A stretch of 64,000 bases of DNA from Celeribacter sp. HF31 (lineage in GTDB: Bacteria > Pseudomonadota > Alphaproteobacteria > Rhodobacterales > Rhodobacteraceae): contig NZ_JAATOT010000002.1 of the NCBI RefSeq assembly GCF_011806455.1, forward strand, positions 488,493 to 552,492, in the 5' to 3' direction. Below are positions 25,846-34,728 of this stretch, one piece after another (the stretch's first letter is position 1; the number at the start of each line of letters is the position of its first letter). The notes below the pieces were generated by a model that saw only the letters and a program-made list of their open reading frames with translations, was not told where the DNA came from and ran no database searches. The translations under genes were made by a program, and so were the position numbers.

Positions 25846-26394
25846 CTATTCTTCCGTGCCGCTCGTCTCAGGGCCGCTTGTCTCAGGGCCGCTTGTCTCA
25901 GGATCGTCGCGCTCTGGCCAGTCCTTTTTCATCTGCCGTTCCAGGCGTTCCTGCGCGATCAGCTCATAGCTGCGCGCCGCCCAACGGGCCGCATCGATAT
26001 CCGATTGAGACCAGCTTCGCCGATGTTGATGCACCGCAGAAATGCCCCCGATCACCTCGCCATTCAGACGACAGGGCACGCCGAGATAGGCCATGATCCC
26101 CATGCTATGCACCGCCCCGCTGTCCCGCACCAAAGGATGCGTCAGCGTGTCGTCGATCACGATCTCCTGCTCCATCTCGACCACCAGATGCCCGATCGTT
26201 TTGTCCGGCATTAAAAGCCGCTCCAGCGGCTGGTTCACTGGCGTGCTGGTGTTGGCCAGCACCTCGAGAAGCGTCTGTCCGCCTTCATGCCGCGCGCGAT
26301 AGAATACGACCCCAGAGGGCCTAACGATGTCATGAAGCTCAAACGCCAATGTCGTCAGCTTCGGATCCCCATAATCGAACAAAAGCCGTCCCAC
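25846..26394 (-). CDS. GAF-domain protein with PETSG tail
   Basis: This 182-residue protein has a GAF-like sensory fold over residues ~10-150: P-S-G-V-V-F-Y-R-A-R, then Y-L-G-V-P-C-R-L-N-G-E-V-I-G-G-I-S-A-V-H, then a closing helix. It may bind a small ligand. The last residues are a PETSG tandem repeat (three units), encoded by 15-bp DNA repeats at about 25861-25903. The GTG start at 26394 is the only good option in frame. No output domain is present. Confidence 0.75.
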   Translation of the reverse strand: MGRLLFDYGDPKLTTLAFELHDIVRPSGVVFYRARHEGGQTLLEVLANTSTPVNQPLERLLMPDKTIGHLVVEMEQEIVIDDTLTHPLVRDSGAVHSMGIMAYLGVPCRLNGEVIGGISAVHQHRRSWSQSDIDAARWAARSYELIAQERLERQMKKDWPERDDPETSGPETSGPETSGTEE

Positions 26395-26556
26395 CCCAAA
26401 GTGCTTTCTTAAAACTGGATTTTACCACGGCACGCCTATGTCCCAAAGCCTTTTGATAAAGGCTTTTGATCCGCATCACATGCGTCAGACTTGCACGCCG
26501 CGCCCCATCCCCGTAAGAGAGCCGCGACGCGTTTGTATAACCTGAAAGGCCTGCCG

Positions 26557-27861
26557 ATGATCCCCCGTTATGCCCGCAAAGAGATGGTCGACATCTGGGA
26601 ACCCGCCACCAAGTTCAAAATCTGGTACGAGATCGAGGCCCACGCCTGTGACGCTCAGGCCAAACTCGGCGTAATCCCGCAGGAAAACGCGGATGCGGTG
26701 TGGAAAGCCAAGGACGTCGAATTCGACGTCGCCCGCATCGACGAGATCGAAGCCGTCACCAAACATGACGTCATCGCCTTTCTGACCCACCTCGCTGAAC
26801 ACGTTGGCTCCGAAGAGGCCCGTTTCGTCCATCAGGGCATGACCTCCTCGGACGTCCTCGACACCTGCCTCAACGTTCAACTCGTGCGCGCCGCCGACAT
26901 CCTTCTCGAAGGCGTCGACAAGGTTCTGGCCGCGCTGAAAAAACGCGCGATGGAACATAAGATGACCGTGCGCGTCGGCCGCTCCCACGGCATTCACGCC
27001 GAGCCCACCACCATGGGTCTGACCTTTGCGCGTTTCTACGCCGAGATGGATCGCAATAAGAACCGTCTCGAGAAAGCCAAATGGGAGATTGCCACCGGCG
27101 CGATTTCCGGCGCGGTCGGCACATTTGCCAACATCGACCCGGCGGTTGAAGAGCACGTCTGCGCGCAGATGGGCCTGCGCCCCGAGCCGATCTCGACCCA
27201 GGTCATCCCGCGCGACCGTCACGCCATGTTCTTTGCCACTTTGGGCGTGATCGCGTCGTCGATCGAAAACATCGCGATTGAAATTCGCCACATGCAGCGC
27301 ACCGAAGTGCTTGAAGGCGCTGAGTTTTTCTCCATGGGCCAAAAAGGCTCCTCGGCGATGCCGCACAAGAAGAACCCGGTTCTGACCGAGAACCTCACCG
27401 GTCTCGCCCGTCTCGTCCGCATGACCGTGGTGCCCGCGATGGAGAACGTGGCGCTGTGGCACGAGCGCGATATTTCGCACTCTTCTGTGGAGCGCGGCAT
27501 CGGGCCCGACGCCACTGTGACGCTTGATTTTGCGCTCAACCGTCTCGCCGGTGTGGTCGACAAAATGATCATCTACCCGGAGAACATGTTGGCCAACATG
27601 AACAAATTCCCGGGGCTCGTGATGTCCCAGCGCGTGCTTCTGGCGCTCACCCAAGCCGGTGTGTCCCGCGAAGATGCCTATTCCATGGTGCAGCGTAACG
27701 CCTTGAAAGTCTGGGAAGATCGCGTCGATTTCCGCGAACAGCTTTTGGCCGACGAAGACGTGGTCAAGGCATTGGGCGTCGATGGCATCAACGCGAAATT
27801 CGACATGGACTATCACACCAAACATGTCGACACGATCTTTAAGCGGGTGTTTGGCGAGTAA
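26557..27861 (+). CDS. purB: Adenylosuccinate lyase
   Basis: This 434-residue enzyme of purine synthesis splits SAICAR and adenylosuccinate, releasing fumarate. The fumarate-lyase signature S-S-A-M-P-H-K-K-N-P is intact, and H-Q-G-M-T-S-S-D-V and R-S-H-G-I-H-A-E-P (catalytic His regions) are seen. ATG 26557 begins the family-typical M-I-P-R-Y; an upstream in-frame ATG at 26491 adds 22 non-family residues. Confidence 0.96.
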   Translation: MIPRYARKEMVDIWEPATKFKIWYEIEAHACDAQAKLGVIPQENADAVWKAKDVEFDVARIDEIEAVTKHDVIAFLTHLAEHVGSEEARFVHQGMTSSDVLDTCLNVQLVRAADILLEGVDKVLAALKKRAMEHKMTVRVGRSHGIHAEPTTMGLTFARFYAEMDRNKNRLEKAKWEIATGAISGAVGTFANIDPAVEEHVCAQMGLRPEPISTQVIPRDRHAMFFATLGVIASSIENIAIEIRHMQRTEVLEGAEFFSMGQKGSSAMPHKKNPVLTENLTGLARLVRMTVVPAMENVALWHERDISHSSVERGIGPDATVTLDFALNRLAGVVDKMIIYPENMLANMNKFPGLVMSQRVLLALTQAGVSREDAYSMVQRNALKVWEDRVDFREQLLADEDVVKALGVDGINAKFDMDYHTKHVDTIFKRVFGE

Positions 27862-27933
27862 TCGCGCCGGGCGGGTCTTCGGCGAATAACGCCTGTCTCA
27901 AACCCCTGCGAAAATCACTGATTCTATGATATG

Positions 27934-27966
27934 ATCTCCCGAAAGCGCATTTCGTTTTCGGGAGAT
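27934..27966 (+). promoter_or_regulatory. Hairpin that buries a Shine-Dalgarno
   Basis: ATCTCCCGAAA pairs with TTTCGGGAGAT in an 11-bp stem. The 3' arm contains GGGAG, exactly 6 bases before the ATG of the small secreted-protein gene. It could act as a translational switch or thermometer, or be a purB terminator reused by the next gene. Confidence 0.5.
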
Positions 27967-27970
27967 TTTC

Positions 27971-28129
27971 ATGTTGAAACGCACACTTCTCGTCACTGTC
28001 CTGCTCGTCCCCTCCGCCCTCGTGGCGCAGGACTACACATGCCCCCATGAACAAAAACTCGCCTCCTGCGCGGACGGCTATACATGGGACAAGGAAACCG
28101 GCACCTGCGTCCAACAGGTTGTTGGATAA
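27971..28129 (+). CDS. Tiny secreted cysteine-containing protein, 52 residues
   Basis: A signal peptide (K-R-T-L-L-V-T-V-L-L-V-P-S-A-L-V-A) is followed by a ~32-residue mature peptide with cysteines spaced C-x8-C-x12-C and the phrase C-A-D-G-Y-T-W-D-K-E-T-G-T-C. That phrase is reminiscent of chitin-binding type-2/EGF-like loops, but too short to assign. A strong Shine-Dalgarno sits 6 bases upstream. It is probably a periplasmic or secreted peptide. Confidence 0.65.
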   Translation: MLKRTLLVTVLLVPSALVAQDYTCPHEQKLASCADGYTWDKETGTCVQQVVG

Positions 28130-28234
28130 ACGCATTTTTCGGTAAATTTCGCGCCGCTGGTCACTTTGCGTTAAGGCTCATCCTCCATGGTGATCCCAAC
28201 AAAAGTGAATCGCTAAAATGGCTGTGAGGCGCGC

Positions 28235-29356
28235 GTGGACGGATTGCCGCAAATCTCTGACGATATGGGGTCCCTGCCCGATTTGGGCGGCATGGGAAAC
28301 ATGGGGGACACCGGGGACTTTGGTGGGGGCTTTGACCTGCCGCCGCCCGTGTCGCGTATGCCCGCACGCCTGTCGAAAAAGGCCAAGGCAGCGATCATCG
28401 TCAAACTTCTCGCCGCGCAAGAGGTCAAGCTACCGCTTGCCACCTTCCCCGAGGAGATGCAGGTCGAGCTGGCGCATCAGCTCACAGAACTGCGCTATAT
28501 CGACAAACACACTCTGACCTCTGTGGTCGAGGAATTCCTCGAAGAGCTCGAAGCCATCGGGCTCAGCTTTCCCGGCGGTCTTGAGGGCGCGCTTAAGGTG
28601 CTCGATGGCACAATCTCCGCGACCACCGCCTCCAAACTGCGCTCCAACGCAGGTTTCTCACTCACCGGTGACCCGTGGCAGCGCATTTCGGATGTGGAAA
28701 TTCCCCGCCTTCTGCCCATTTTGCAGGAAGAAAGCGTCGAGGTGGGCGCCGTGCTGTTGTCCAAGCTCAAGGTCTCGAAAGCCGCGCAGCTCATGTCCAT
28801 GCTCCCCGGCGAACGCGCCCGGCGTGTGGCCTACGCGATTTCGCTGACGTCCTCAGTTTCCCCCGAAGTGGTGCAACGCATCGGCATCTCTCTGGCCGCC
28901 CAACTCGATTCGCAACCGTCTCAGGCCTTCACCGACGAGCCGCCCGAACGCGTCGGCGCCATCCTCAACTTCTCGTCGTCGAGCACACGCGATGGTGTGC
29001 TTGAGGGCTTGGATGAAACCGACAAGGACTTCGCCGAACAGGTCCGCAAGAACATCTTTACCTATGCCAATATCGCCACCCGCATCGATGCGCGCGATGT
29101 CGCCAAAGTGGTGCGTGGCGTCGAGCAGGATCTGCTGATCAAGGCGCTCGCGGGTGCCACAGGCGAGGCGGCTGCCTCCACCGAGTTCATCCTGTCGAAC
29201 ATGTCCAAACGCATGGCCGACGGGTTGCGCGAAGAAATGGAGAACCTCGGCAAGGTCAAGGACACGGACGCCGAGGAGGCCATGAATGCCGTGGTGGCCG
29301 CGATCCGTGATCTGGAGGCCACGGGCGAGATTTTCCTTTTGACCGGGGACGATTAA
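28235..29356 (+). CDS. FliG-like flagellar motor switch protein (divergent)
   Basis: This 373-residue protein has a Gly/Met/Asp-rich N-terminal tail (residues 10-35), then FliG-like N (K-A-A-I-I-V-K-L-L-A-A), middle and C domains. The C-terminal torque domain keeps S-N-M-S-K-R-M-A-D-G-L-R-E-E-M-E and D-T-D-A-E-E-A. The E-H-P-Q signature of the middle domain is replaced by E-E-S-V. No other flagellar gene lies nearby. It may be the functional FliG of a split flagellar set or a paralogue. The start is GTG 28235 behind GAGG. Confidence 0.75.
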   Translation: MDGLPQISDDMGSLPDLGGMGNMGDTGDFGGGFDLPPPVSRMPARLSKKAKAAIIVKLLAAQEVKLPLATFPEEMQVELAHQLTELRYIDKHTLTSVVEEFLEELEAIGLSFPGGLEGALKVLDGTISATTASKLRSNAGFSLTGDPWQRISDVEIPRLLPILQEESVEVGAVLLSKLKVSKAAQLMSMLPGERARRVAYAISLTSSVSPEVVQRIGISLAAQLDSQPSQAFTDEPPERVGAILNFSSSSTRDGVLEGLDETDKDFAEQVRKNIFTYANIATRIDARDVAKVVRGVEQDLLIKALAGATGEAAASTEFILSNMSKRMADGLREEMENLGKVKDTDAEEAMNAVVAAIRDLEATGEIFLLTGDD

Positions 29357-29466
29357 AGCATTTTCGTTTCATCTGAATCAGATTGAGCGAAAAACGTTGC
29401 CACACTGGATTGATATTGCGGCGTTTCTCAAAAAATGAGTGCCTCAAGTTTTTGAGAAACGCTTTA
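29353..29466. repeat. 114-bp double-hairpin repeat, copy 2
   Basis: This is the same orientation and architecture as the 25276 copy: TTAAAGC end, hairpin with ATCTGAATCAGAT, GAGCGAAAAACGTTGCCACACTG spacer start, then a TTTCTCAAAAA/TTTTTGAGAAA hairpin and GCTTTA end. It begins on the stop codon of the FliG-like gene. Confidence 0.9.
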
Positions 29467-29548
29467 GACACAGGCTCGGCTGTGACGCGGACCGCCTTTG
29501 CAGCCCGTCATATGGACAAAAGACAGCGCCGCTCTTAGCGTCCCCCAG

Positions 29549-30454
29549 ATGATCTGGTTTTCCCGCCTGCCCGCACAGTCGCGCGGCATTCTTTACATGC
29601 TGGTCTCCGTCACGGTTTTCGCCACGATGGATATGACCGCCAAGCTTTTGGGGCAGCGTGTCAGCCTGCCCCAGGTGCTTTGGGCCCGCTATGGCGGCCA
29701 GCTTTTGGTGTTGGCCCTGATCTTCGGGCCGCGCCTGCGCCCTGCCCTCAACACGGACCACCCCTGGCTTCAGCTGCTGCGCGCCATCATGCAGCTTGGC
29801 GCGACCGCGTTTTTCTTTGCCGCGCTCCAACACCTCGGCCTCGCCGAAGCGACCGCCATCGCCGAATTGTCGCCCATGCTGATCACTCTGGGCGCGGCGC
29901 TTTTCCTGAAAGAAAAGGTCGGCTTGCGCCGCAGTCTCGGCGTTGCCTTCGGCCTGATCGGCGCGCTCATGATCATCCGCCCTGGCTCGGAGATTTTCAC
30001 CCCCGCTTCGCTTTGGCCCTTGGCCACGGCGGCCTGCCTTGCGACCTACGTCCTCGCGACGCGACATATCGGCCTCAAGGAAAGCCCGATCACCGCCTTG
30101 CTCTATTCCGCGCTGTTTTGCACGGGTGGTCTGACGCTCATCGTGCCCTTCCATTGGGTCCGCCCTGATGCAACAGCTCTGGGTCTGATGCTCGCCATCG
30201 GCGTCTTGGGCACGCTTGGGCAACTGACCATGATCCGGGCCTATTCCGTGACCGAAGCCTCCGCCATCGCGCCCATTTCGCACCTCGGCCTTCTGGCCGC
30301 CGCCGGTCTCGGCTATGTCACCTTCGGCACTTTGCCGGACCTTTGGACGGCCTTGGGTGGTCTTGTGATCGTGGCCGCCGCGCTCTATGTCTGGCACCGA
30401 GAACGCAAGGCTGGCACGGCAGCCCCCGTGCCCGAAGAGATGGGACAGCCATGA
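29549..30454 (+). CDS. DMT-superfamily (EamA) transporter
   Basis: This 301-residue inner-membrane protein has about ten hydrophobic segments in two EamA halves. The first half shows M-D-M-T-A-K-L-L-G and F-F-F-A-A-L-Q-H-L-G-L-A-E-A-T-A-I; the second shows A-Y-S-V-T-E-A-S-A-I-A-P-I. Substrates of this family are metabolites or amino acids and cannot be read from sequence. ATG 29549 was chosen. The stop overlaps the next start (ATGA). Confidence 0.88.
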   Translation: MIWFSRLPAQSRGILYMLVSVTVFATMDMTAKLLGQRVSLPQVLWARYGGQLLVLALIFGPRLRPALNTDHPWLQLLRAIMQLGATAFFFAALQHLGLAEATAIAELSPMLITLGAALFLKEKVGLRRSLGVAFGLIGALMIIRPGSEIFTPASLWPLATAACLATYVLATRHIGLKESPITALLYSALFCTGGLTLIVPFHWVRPDATALGLMLAIGVLGTLGQLTMIRAYSVTEASAIAPISHLGLLAAAGLGYVTFGTLPDLWTALGGLVIVAAALYVWHRERKAGTAAPVPEEMGQP

Positions 30455-31380
30455 AAATCAAACGCGGAGAGATCGAAGGGACGCTGGGGCAGTACCTTGG
30501 CAATCTTGCGACGCGTGGGCTTTTGGCCATGGCGCTGTCTTTGCCTTATCGCACTCGGGTGCGCTTCATGGGCTGGTTCATGGCGCGGGTTTTTGCCCCG
30601 CTGGCCGGGTATTCAAACCGGGTGCGCGAGAACCTGAACCATGTCCTGCCCGATCTGCCGGAGGCCGAGGTCAGGCGCCTGATGCGGGCCGTGCCGGACA
30701 ACGCCGGACGCACCCTGATCGAGATTTACTCCGGCCCGGAATTCATCGCCAAGATGAAGGACATCCGTTTTGACGGCCCCGGCGCCGAGATTCTGCGCGA
30801 AGCGCGCGACACGCGCCGCCCGGTCATTTTGCACACCGGACATTTCGGCAATTACGACGTGCCGCGCGCCGCTCTTATCGCGCATGGTTATGACGTCGGC
30901 TCGCTTTACAATCCGATGAAGAACAAATTCTTCAACGCGCATTACGTCAAAGCCATCGGCACCATAGGCCAGCCTCTGTTTCCGCGCGGGCGCAAAGGCT
31001 ATGCGCAATTGTTGAAACATCTGAAATCCGGCGGGATGATCGGATTTCTCTCTGACGTTTATGTCCACCAAGGCGCCATGTTGACGTTTTTCGGCAAACC
31101 GGCGCGGACTGCCCTGTCCGCGGCGGAGCTGGCGTTGAAATACGACGCGCTTCTGGTGCCGATCTATGGCGTGCGCGAGGCAGACGGGCTGAATTTCCGG
31201 GTGCAAGTCGAAGCGCCCATTGCGCATGGAGCACCGGAAGACATGGCTCAGGCGCTAAACGACAGCCTCGAGGCCATCACGCGCCAGCATATGGAACAGT
31301 GGTTCTGGATTCACCGGCGCTGGAAGCCGGAGCGCCTGGCGCAAGAGCTGGCCGAAGTCAGCTCTGATCCCCGGCCTTAA
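30451..31380 (+). CDS. LpxL/HtrB-type lysophospholipid acyltransferase
   Basis: This 309-residue membrane-associated acyltransferase carries the catalytic H-x4-D motif (H-F-G-N-Y-D), with R-V-R-E-N-L-N-H-V-L and F-P-R-G-R-K-G downstream, as in lipid A late acyltransferases. It may acylate lipid A or ornithine lipid precursors; the substrate is inferred from family. It is translationally coupled to the DMT transporter. Its TAA overlaps the stop of the convergent Cache-like gene. Confidence 0.88.
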   Translation: MKIKRGEIEGTLGQYLGNLATRGLLAMALSLPYRTRVRFMGWFMARVFAPLAGYSNRVRENLNHVLPDLPEAEVRRLMRAVPDNAGRTLIEIYSGPEFIAKMKDIRFDGPGAEILREARDTRRPVILHTGHFGNYDVPRAALIAHGYDVGSLYNPMKNKFFNAHYVKAIGTIGQPLFPRGRKGYAQLLKHLKSGGMIGFLSDVYVHQGAMLTFFGKPARTALSAAELALKYDALLVPIYGVREADGLNFRVQVEAPIAHGAPEDMAQALNDSLEAITRQHMEQWFWIHRRWKPERLAQELAEVSSDPRP

Positions 31381-32024
31381 AGCAACAAATCCGCAACGAC
31401 GCCCACCGTCACGGCGCCGATCGGCTCGCCCGTGGCCGGATCCACGATGGTGGCGGAGACCTGCGCCTGAGAGATGCCAATCGAGGCATCGAACTCAATC
31501 TCGCCGATTTCCATGCCATCTTTGCCAGCGCCAAAGGACTTTTGGAATTTGGCCTCATCGCCTTGCCAATAATCCGAGGTCGGGGCGGCCGCAGCCACAT
31601 TGAGCCCCTGCGCATCCATGACAAAGATTTCCGCAATCACGCCGCCTGCACGGGCGATTTTATGCAGCAGATGCTCGGCAACAGGGCCTTCGACCACGGC
31701 ATCGACCATGGGATGATCCTGTTCCCCCACTTGGGCCCGCCACTCTTGATCAAGATCGATGATTTCGGCCTCTGTCAGCCCCTTTGTGCGTTCGTTTTGC
31801 GCCCGAATGGCGCCAAGCAGCCAAGGCTCCTGCAGCATCTCCGCGATTTCATCCTCGAAATAGACCCGAAGCACCTGCGAGATCGCCTCTTGGTTCAGAG
31901 GTTCAATGTCCGACTCGGCAGCCATGCCGGCCAAGCTCCCCGCGCAAAGAAAAACCACAGAGGCGCAGAGAGTCCGCAACGCAGTCGGGACAGAGGAAAA
32001 GAAACGGGGTGGCATCAGGCGCAT
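31377..32024 (-). CDS. Secreted Cache/PDC-sensor-like protein
   Basis: This 215-residue protein has a signal peptide (T-L-C-A-S-V-V-F-L-C-A-G-S-L-A-G-M-A-A). The mature part resembles a single Cache domain: V-M-D-A-Q-G-L-N-V-A-A, S-D-Y-W-Q-G-D-E-A-K, then Q-V-S-A-T-I-V-D and P-I-G-A-V-T-V-G-V. No output domain is attached, so it would be a free periplasmic binding protein. ATG 32024 has GGAG upstream. Confidence 0.72.
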   Translation of the reverse strand: MRLMPPRFFSSVPTALRTLCASVVFLCAGSLAGMAAESDIEPLNQEAISQVLRVYFEDEIAEMLQEPWLLGAIRAQNERTKGLTEAEIIDLDQEWRAQVGEQDHPMVDAVVEGPVAEHLLHKIARAGGVIAEIFVMDAQGLNVAAAAPTSDYWQGDEAKFQKSFGAGKDGMEIGEIEFDASIGISQAQVSATIVDPATGEPIGAVTVGVVADLLL

Positions 32025-32120
32025 ATCGGTCTCCAGCAGGGTTGCAGCGTGCAACATCGCGACCTTGTTAGCGGAGAAGCCTTTACGTTGGATTAAATCA
32101 TATCGCCAAAATGCAAAACG

Positions 32121-32924
32121 TCACTGCGAGGCGATTTGGCCGTTGGGCGCATCCGTGCGCACAGCGGCGAGGATCGGACCGGGGCCATTGGGGCTCGCGG
32201 CCTGAAGCACGACCGCGGCGCTCTCGGGCCCATCGAGATCAAAAGCGACGGCAAGAGGCTGCTGCCCGTTCCAATCGACGAGAGGACGCCATTCGGTGAC
32301 GATATTGGTGTAATCCACTTCGCGGCCCGCGTTTTCGCCCCGGGTGATGGAGACACGTTCATGCGGATCGAAGCGCACGATCTGCAGGCGCATGTTGGGC
32401 GGCAGCGCCCCCATCGGCATGGCGGTGATCATCAACCTGTTCCCGGTCTGCGTGACGGAAAGGGTCACGGGCGCGGTGGTTTGGTCGTGATGGCGCATGA
32501 TCAGATCTGCAAGCCGCATGGGTTTCGCGCCAACGAGATGATCTGCGCCCTGGACGATGAGCTGCGGCGTGTAGATCGTGCGTTTGCCTGCGGCATGGGC
32601 GTAGGCTTTCTGCCGCTTGGTGAATTCGGGTTTGGCGAAATGATCGCGCCAGCCGATGTAATCCCAGTAATCGACATGCAAGGAGAGCGGCAACACCCCC
32701 TCGCGCGTCGCGAGTTCGGCCATCATCGCATCCGCGGGCGGACAGGACGAGCAGCCCTGAGAAGTAAAGAGTTCGACCACGACGAGCGGCTTTTGAGCAG
32801 AGCTTTGAGCCTCCTGAGCGGCCAGGGGCGCGGCACACGGCAGTGCGACAGCAAGCGCCAAGACCCCACTCCGCATCAGGCGAGAGGGGGATAAGGGTCT
32901 CAAAGCTGCAAAAATCTGTCGCAT
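32121..32924 (-). CDS. DUF1223 secreted thioredoxin-like protein
   Basis: This 267-residue protein has a signal peptide (V-A-L-P-C-A-A-P-L-A-A) and then V-V-E-L-F-T-S-Q-G-C-S-S-C-P-P-A-D, the DUF1223 hallmark with a C-x-x-C pair on a thioredoxin-like fold. D-Y-W-D-Y-I-G-W-R-D and Y-T-P-Q-L-I-V-Q-G follow as expected. It is probably periplasmic. A redox role is suggested by C-S-S-C but unproven. Confidence 0.88.
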   Translation of the reverse strand: MRQIFAALRPLSPSRLMRSGVLALAVALPCAAPLAAQEAQSSAQKPLVVVELFTSQGCSSCPPADAMMAELATREGVLPLSLHVDYWDYIGWRDHFAKPEFTKRQKAYAHAAGKRTIYTPQLIVQGADHLVGAKPMRLADLIMRHHDQTTAPVTLSVTQTGNRLMITAMPMGALPPNMRLQIVRFDPHERVSITRGENAGREVDYTNIVTEWRPLVDWNGQQPLAVAFDLDGPESAAVVLQAASPNGPGPILAAVRTDAPNGQIASQ

Positions 32925-33071
32925 GTCGGCTCCGTCGGTTGCGCCCTAGGTGTAAGCCGCTTGCACGCATCTGGCCAATCAAGGAATTGCGAGATGCTGT
33001 TACAGGGCGTTGAGCGTGCCGTGAGGGTCACAGGCGGCCGATCAGATCGCCGGTCATGCGACAGGTGCGGG

Positions 33072-33638
33072 TCAGCTCTTGAGTCTGGCCAGGATCTCCG
33101 CCGTCGGATCGACCTTGGCATAGCTGGCCGCCAGAGGCGCCATGATCGCGGCATGCACCATCTCGGAGGGCACATCGACGCCGCCATGCGAAACAGAGGC
33201 GGCGGCGCAGGCGTCGTGAGCGACGGTGACCTTATAGCCCAGATCAACCGCCGCGCGAACGGTCGCATCGACGCACATCTGACTCATGGCGCCGCAAACG
33301 ATCAGCTGCTCCACCCCAGCGTCGCGCAACAGCGCGTCCAGCCCCGTGCCCACGAAACTCGATGGTCGGGCCTTTGTGACCACCGTCTCGGAGGCCAGCG
33401 GCGCGACGCTCGCATGAATCTCGGCACCCGGCGTGTCAGGGATAAAGAACGGCGCGTCTTTGGTCGGCATCACGTGTTGAATGTGCACCACCGTCATCCC
33501 GGTGTCGCGCGCGGCGGCGAGCAGGCTTGCCGCCTGTTGAGAGGCCGCATCCATGGCCGGAAGTGGCATTTTGCTGTCGGGGAAGTTTGGGAAGTAATCG
33601 TTTTGGATGTCGATCAGGATCAGGGCGGATGTGGTCAT
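33072..33638 (-). CDS. Cysteine hydrolase (isochorismatase family)
   Basis: This 188-residue cytoplasmic hydrolase has the catalytic triad of the isochorismatase/nicotinamidase fold: Asp in L-I-D-I-Q-N-D-Y-F, Lys in T-K-A-R and Cys in S-Q-M-C-V-D-A-T. ATG 33638 lies behind GGAGG. It is divergent from a GlxA-type regulator, a pairing that often means local control. The substrate is unknown. Confidence 0.88.
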   Translation of the reverse strand: MTTSALILIDIQNDYFPNFPDSKMPLPAMDAASQQAASLLAAARDTGMTVVHIQHVMPTKDAPFFIPDTPGAEIHASVAPLASETVVTKARPSSFVGTGLDALLRDAGVEQLIVCGAMSQMCVDATVRAAVDLGYKVTVAHDACAAASVSHGGVDVPSEMVHAAIMAPLAASYAKVDPTAEILARLKS

Positions 33639-33732
33639 GAGGGCCTCCATGGAAATCTGGTGGAAAACTGGTGAAAATCAGTCTGTCCTTGTCGGTTTAC
33701 AGGCGACAAAGGCGGATCTACGATTGGCGCAT

Positions 33733-34668
33733 ATGACAAATAATATGCCAGATACGCCAACAATTGCCCTCGTCGCCTACGAAGGCGCGCAGCAATCCGC
33801 GCTGCATGGGCTAGGCGAAATGTTCGACGTGGCCAACCGGCTCGCCGACGCCTCCCCGGCGCGCCAGATCAGCCATCGGCTTTTGGATCCTGCCTCATTG
33901 GACGAGACACAGAGGTTCGATGCCGTGATCCTGCCTCCGAACCTGACCGGAGTGCGGGGCGAAGAGGACGGCCCGTTGCACGCGTGGCTCAGGCGTCAGC
34001 ATCTCAGAGGCACGATCATGTGCTCGGCCTGTGCGGGCGGCTACTGGCTTGGCTATGCGGGCATTCTCGAGGGCCGCCCGGCGACCACGCATTGGGCGCT
34101 TGAGGCGGATTTCCGGGCGACATTTCCCAAGGTCATGCTCACCCCCGAACGCATTCTCGTGGACGACAACGATGTGGTGACGGCGGGGGGCGTCATGGCT
34201 TGGGTCGATCTCGGGTTGCATCTGGTTGGGCGCTGGCTGGGGCCTGCGACGGTCTCGCGCATCTGTCGTCAGATGTTGATCGACCCGGCGGGGCGGGAAC
34301 AGCAGACCTATCGCCGGTTCAGCCCGAACATGAGCCACACCGACCAGAGCATCCGCAGCCTCCAGCTTTGGATGGAGAGCCACACCGGGGAGGATCTGTC
34401 AGTGCGCGCGCTGGCCCAACGTGCCGGGATGTCCGAACGCTCCCTGCATCGACGGTTCGCGAAGGCGACCGGCCTGACCATCAACAGCTATGTGCAGGAG
34501 TTGCGGGTGGAGCGCGCCAAAGGGCTCTTGGAACTGACATCCCTGCCCGTGACCACGATTTGCTGGCAGGTCGGCTATCACGATGTGCCCGCCTTTGCCC
34601 GTCTGTTCAAAGCCGCCACGGGCGTCAGCCCCGGCGCGTACCGCCATCGGTTCCAGATCGCGGCGTGA
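33733..34668 (+). CDS. GlxA-type AraC-family transcriptional regulator
   Basis: This 311-residue protein has an N-terminal DJ-1/PfpI-like domain (residues ~8-170; S-A-C-A-G-G-Y-W-L with the nucleophile-elbow Cys) and a C-terminal AraC HTH (R-A-G-M-S-E-R-S-L-H-R-R-F, then V-G-Y-H-D-V-P-A-F-A-R-L-F). The 94-bp gap to the divergent hydrolase likely holds its operator. Related proteins regulate amine catabolism; its effector is unknown. Confidence 0.9.
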   Translation: MTNNMPDTPTIALVAYEGAQQSALHGLGEMFDVANRLADASPARQISHRLLDPASLDETQRFDAVILPPNLTGVRGEEDGPLHAWLRRQHLRGTIMCSACAGGYWLGYAGILEGRPATTHWALEADFRATFPKVMLTPERILVDDNDVVTAGGVMAWVDLGLHLVGRWLGPATVSRICRQMLIDPAGREQQTYRRFSPNMSHTDQSIRSLQLWMESHTGEDLSVRALAQRAGMSERSLHRRFAKATGLTINSYVQELRVERAKGLLELTSLPVTTICWQVGYHDVPAFARLFKAATGVSPGAYRHRFQIAA

Positions 34669-34674
34669 GGCACG

Positions 34675-34708
34675 AAAAAGGGCGACACCTCAGGTGCCGC
34701 CCCCTTTT
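34675..34708. terminator. Bidirectional terminator between the AraC gene and acnB
   Basis: AAAAAGGGCG-ACACC and GGTGC-CGCCCCCTTTT pair around TCA. A-runs and T-runs flank both sides, so it can end transcripts from either convergent gene. Confidence 0.85.
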
Positions 34709-34728
34709 AAACTCTCACCTCTGACGGA

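Noticed and set aside
25848..25903. 15-bp tandem repeat as a CRISPR-like or phase-variable tract
   Set aside because: It keeps frame and encodes the PETSG tail of the GAF protein; a unit length divisible by three cannot cause frameshifts.
29444..30397. 317-residue antisense ORF over the DMT transporter
   Set aside because: It begins inside the coding sequence of the acyltransferase/transporter junction and ends in the hairpin repeat; Gly/Arg/Gln-rich shadow.
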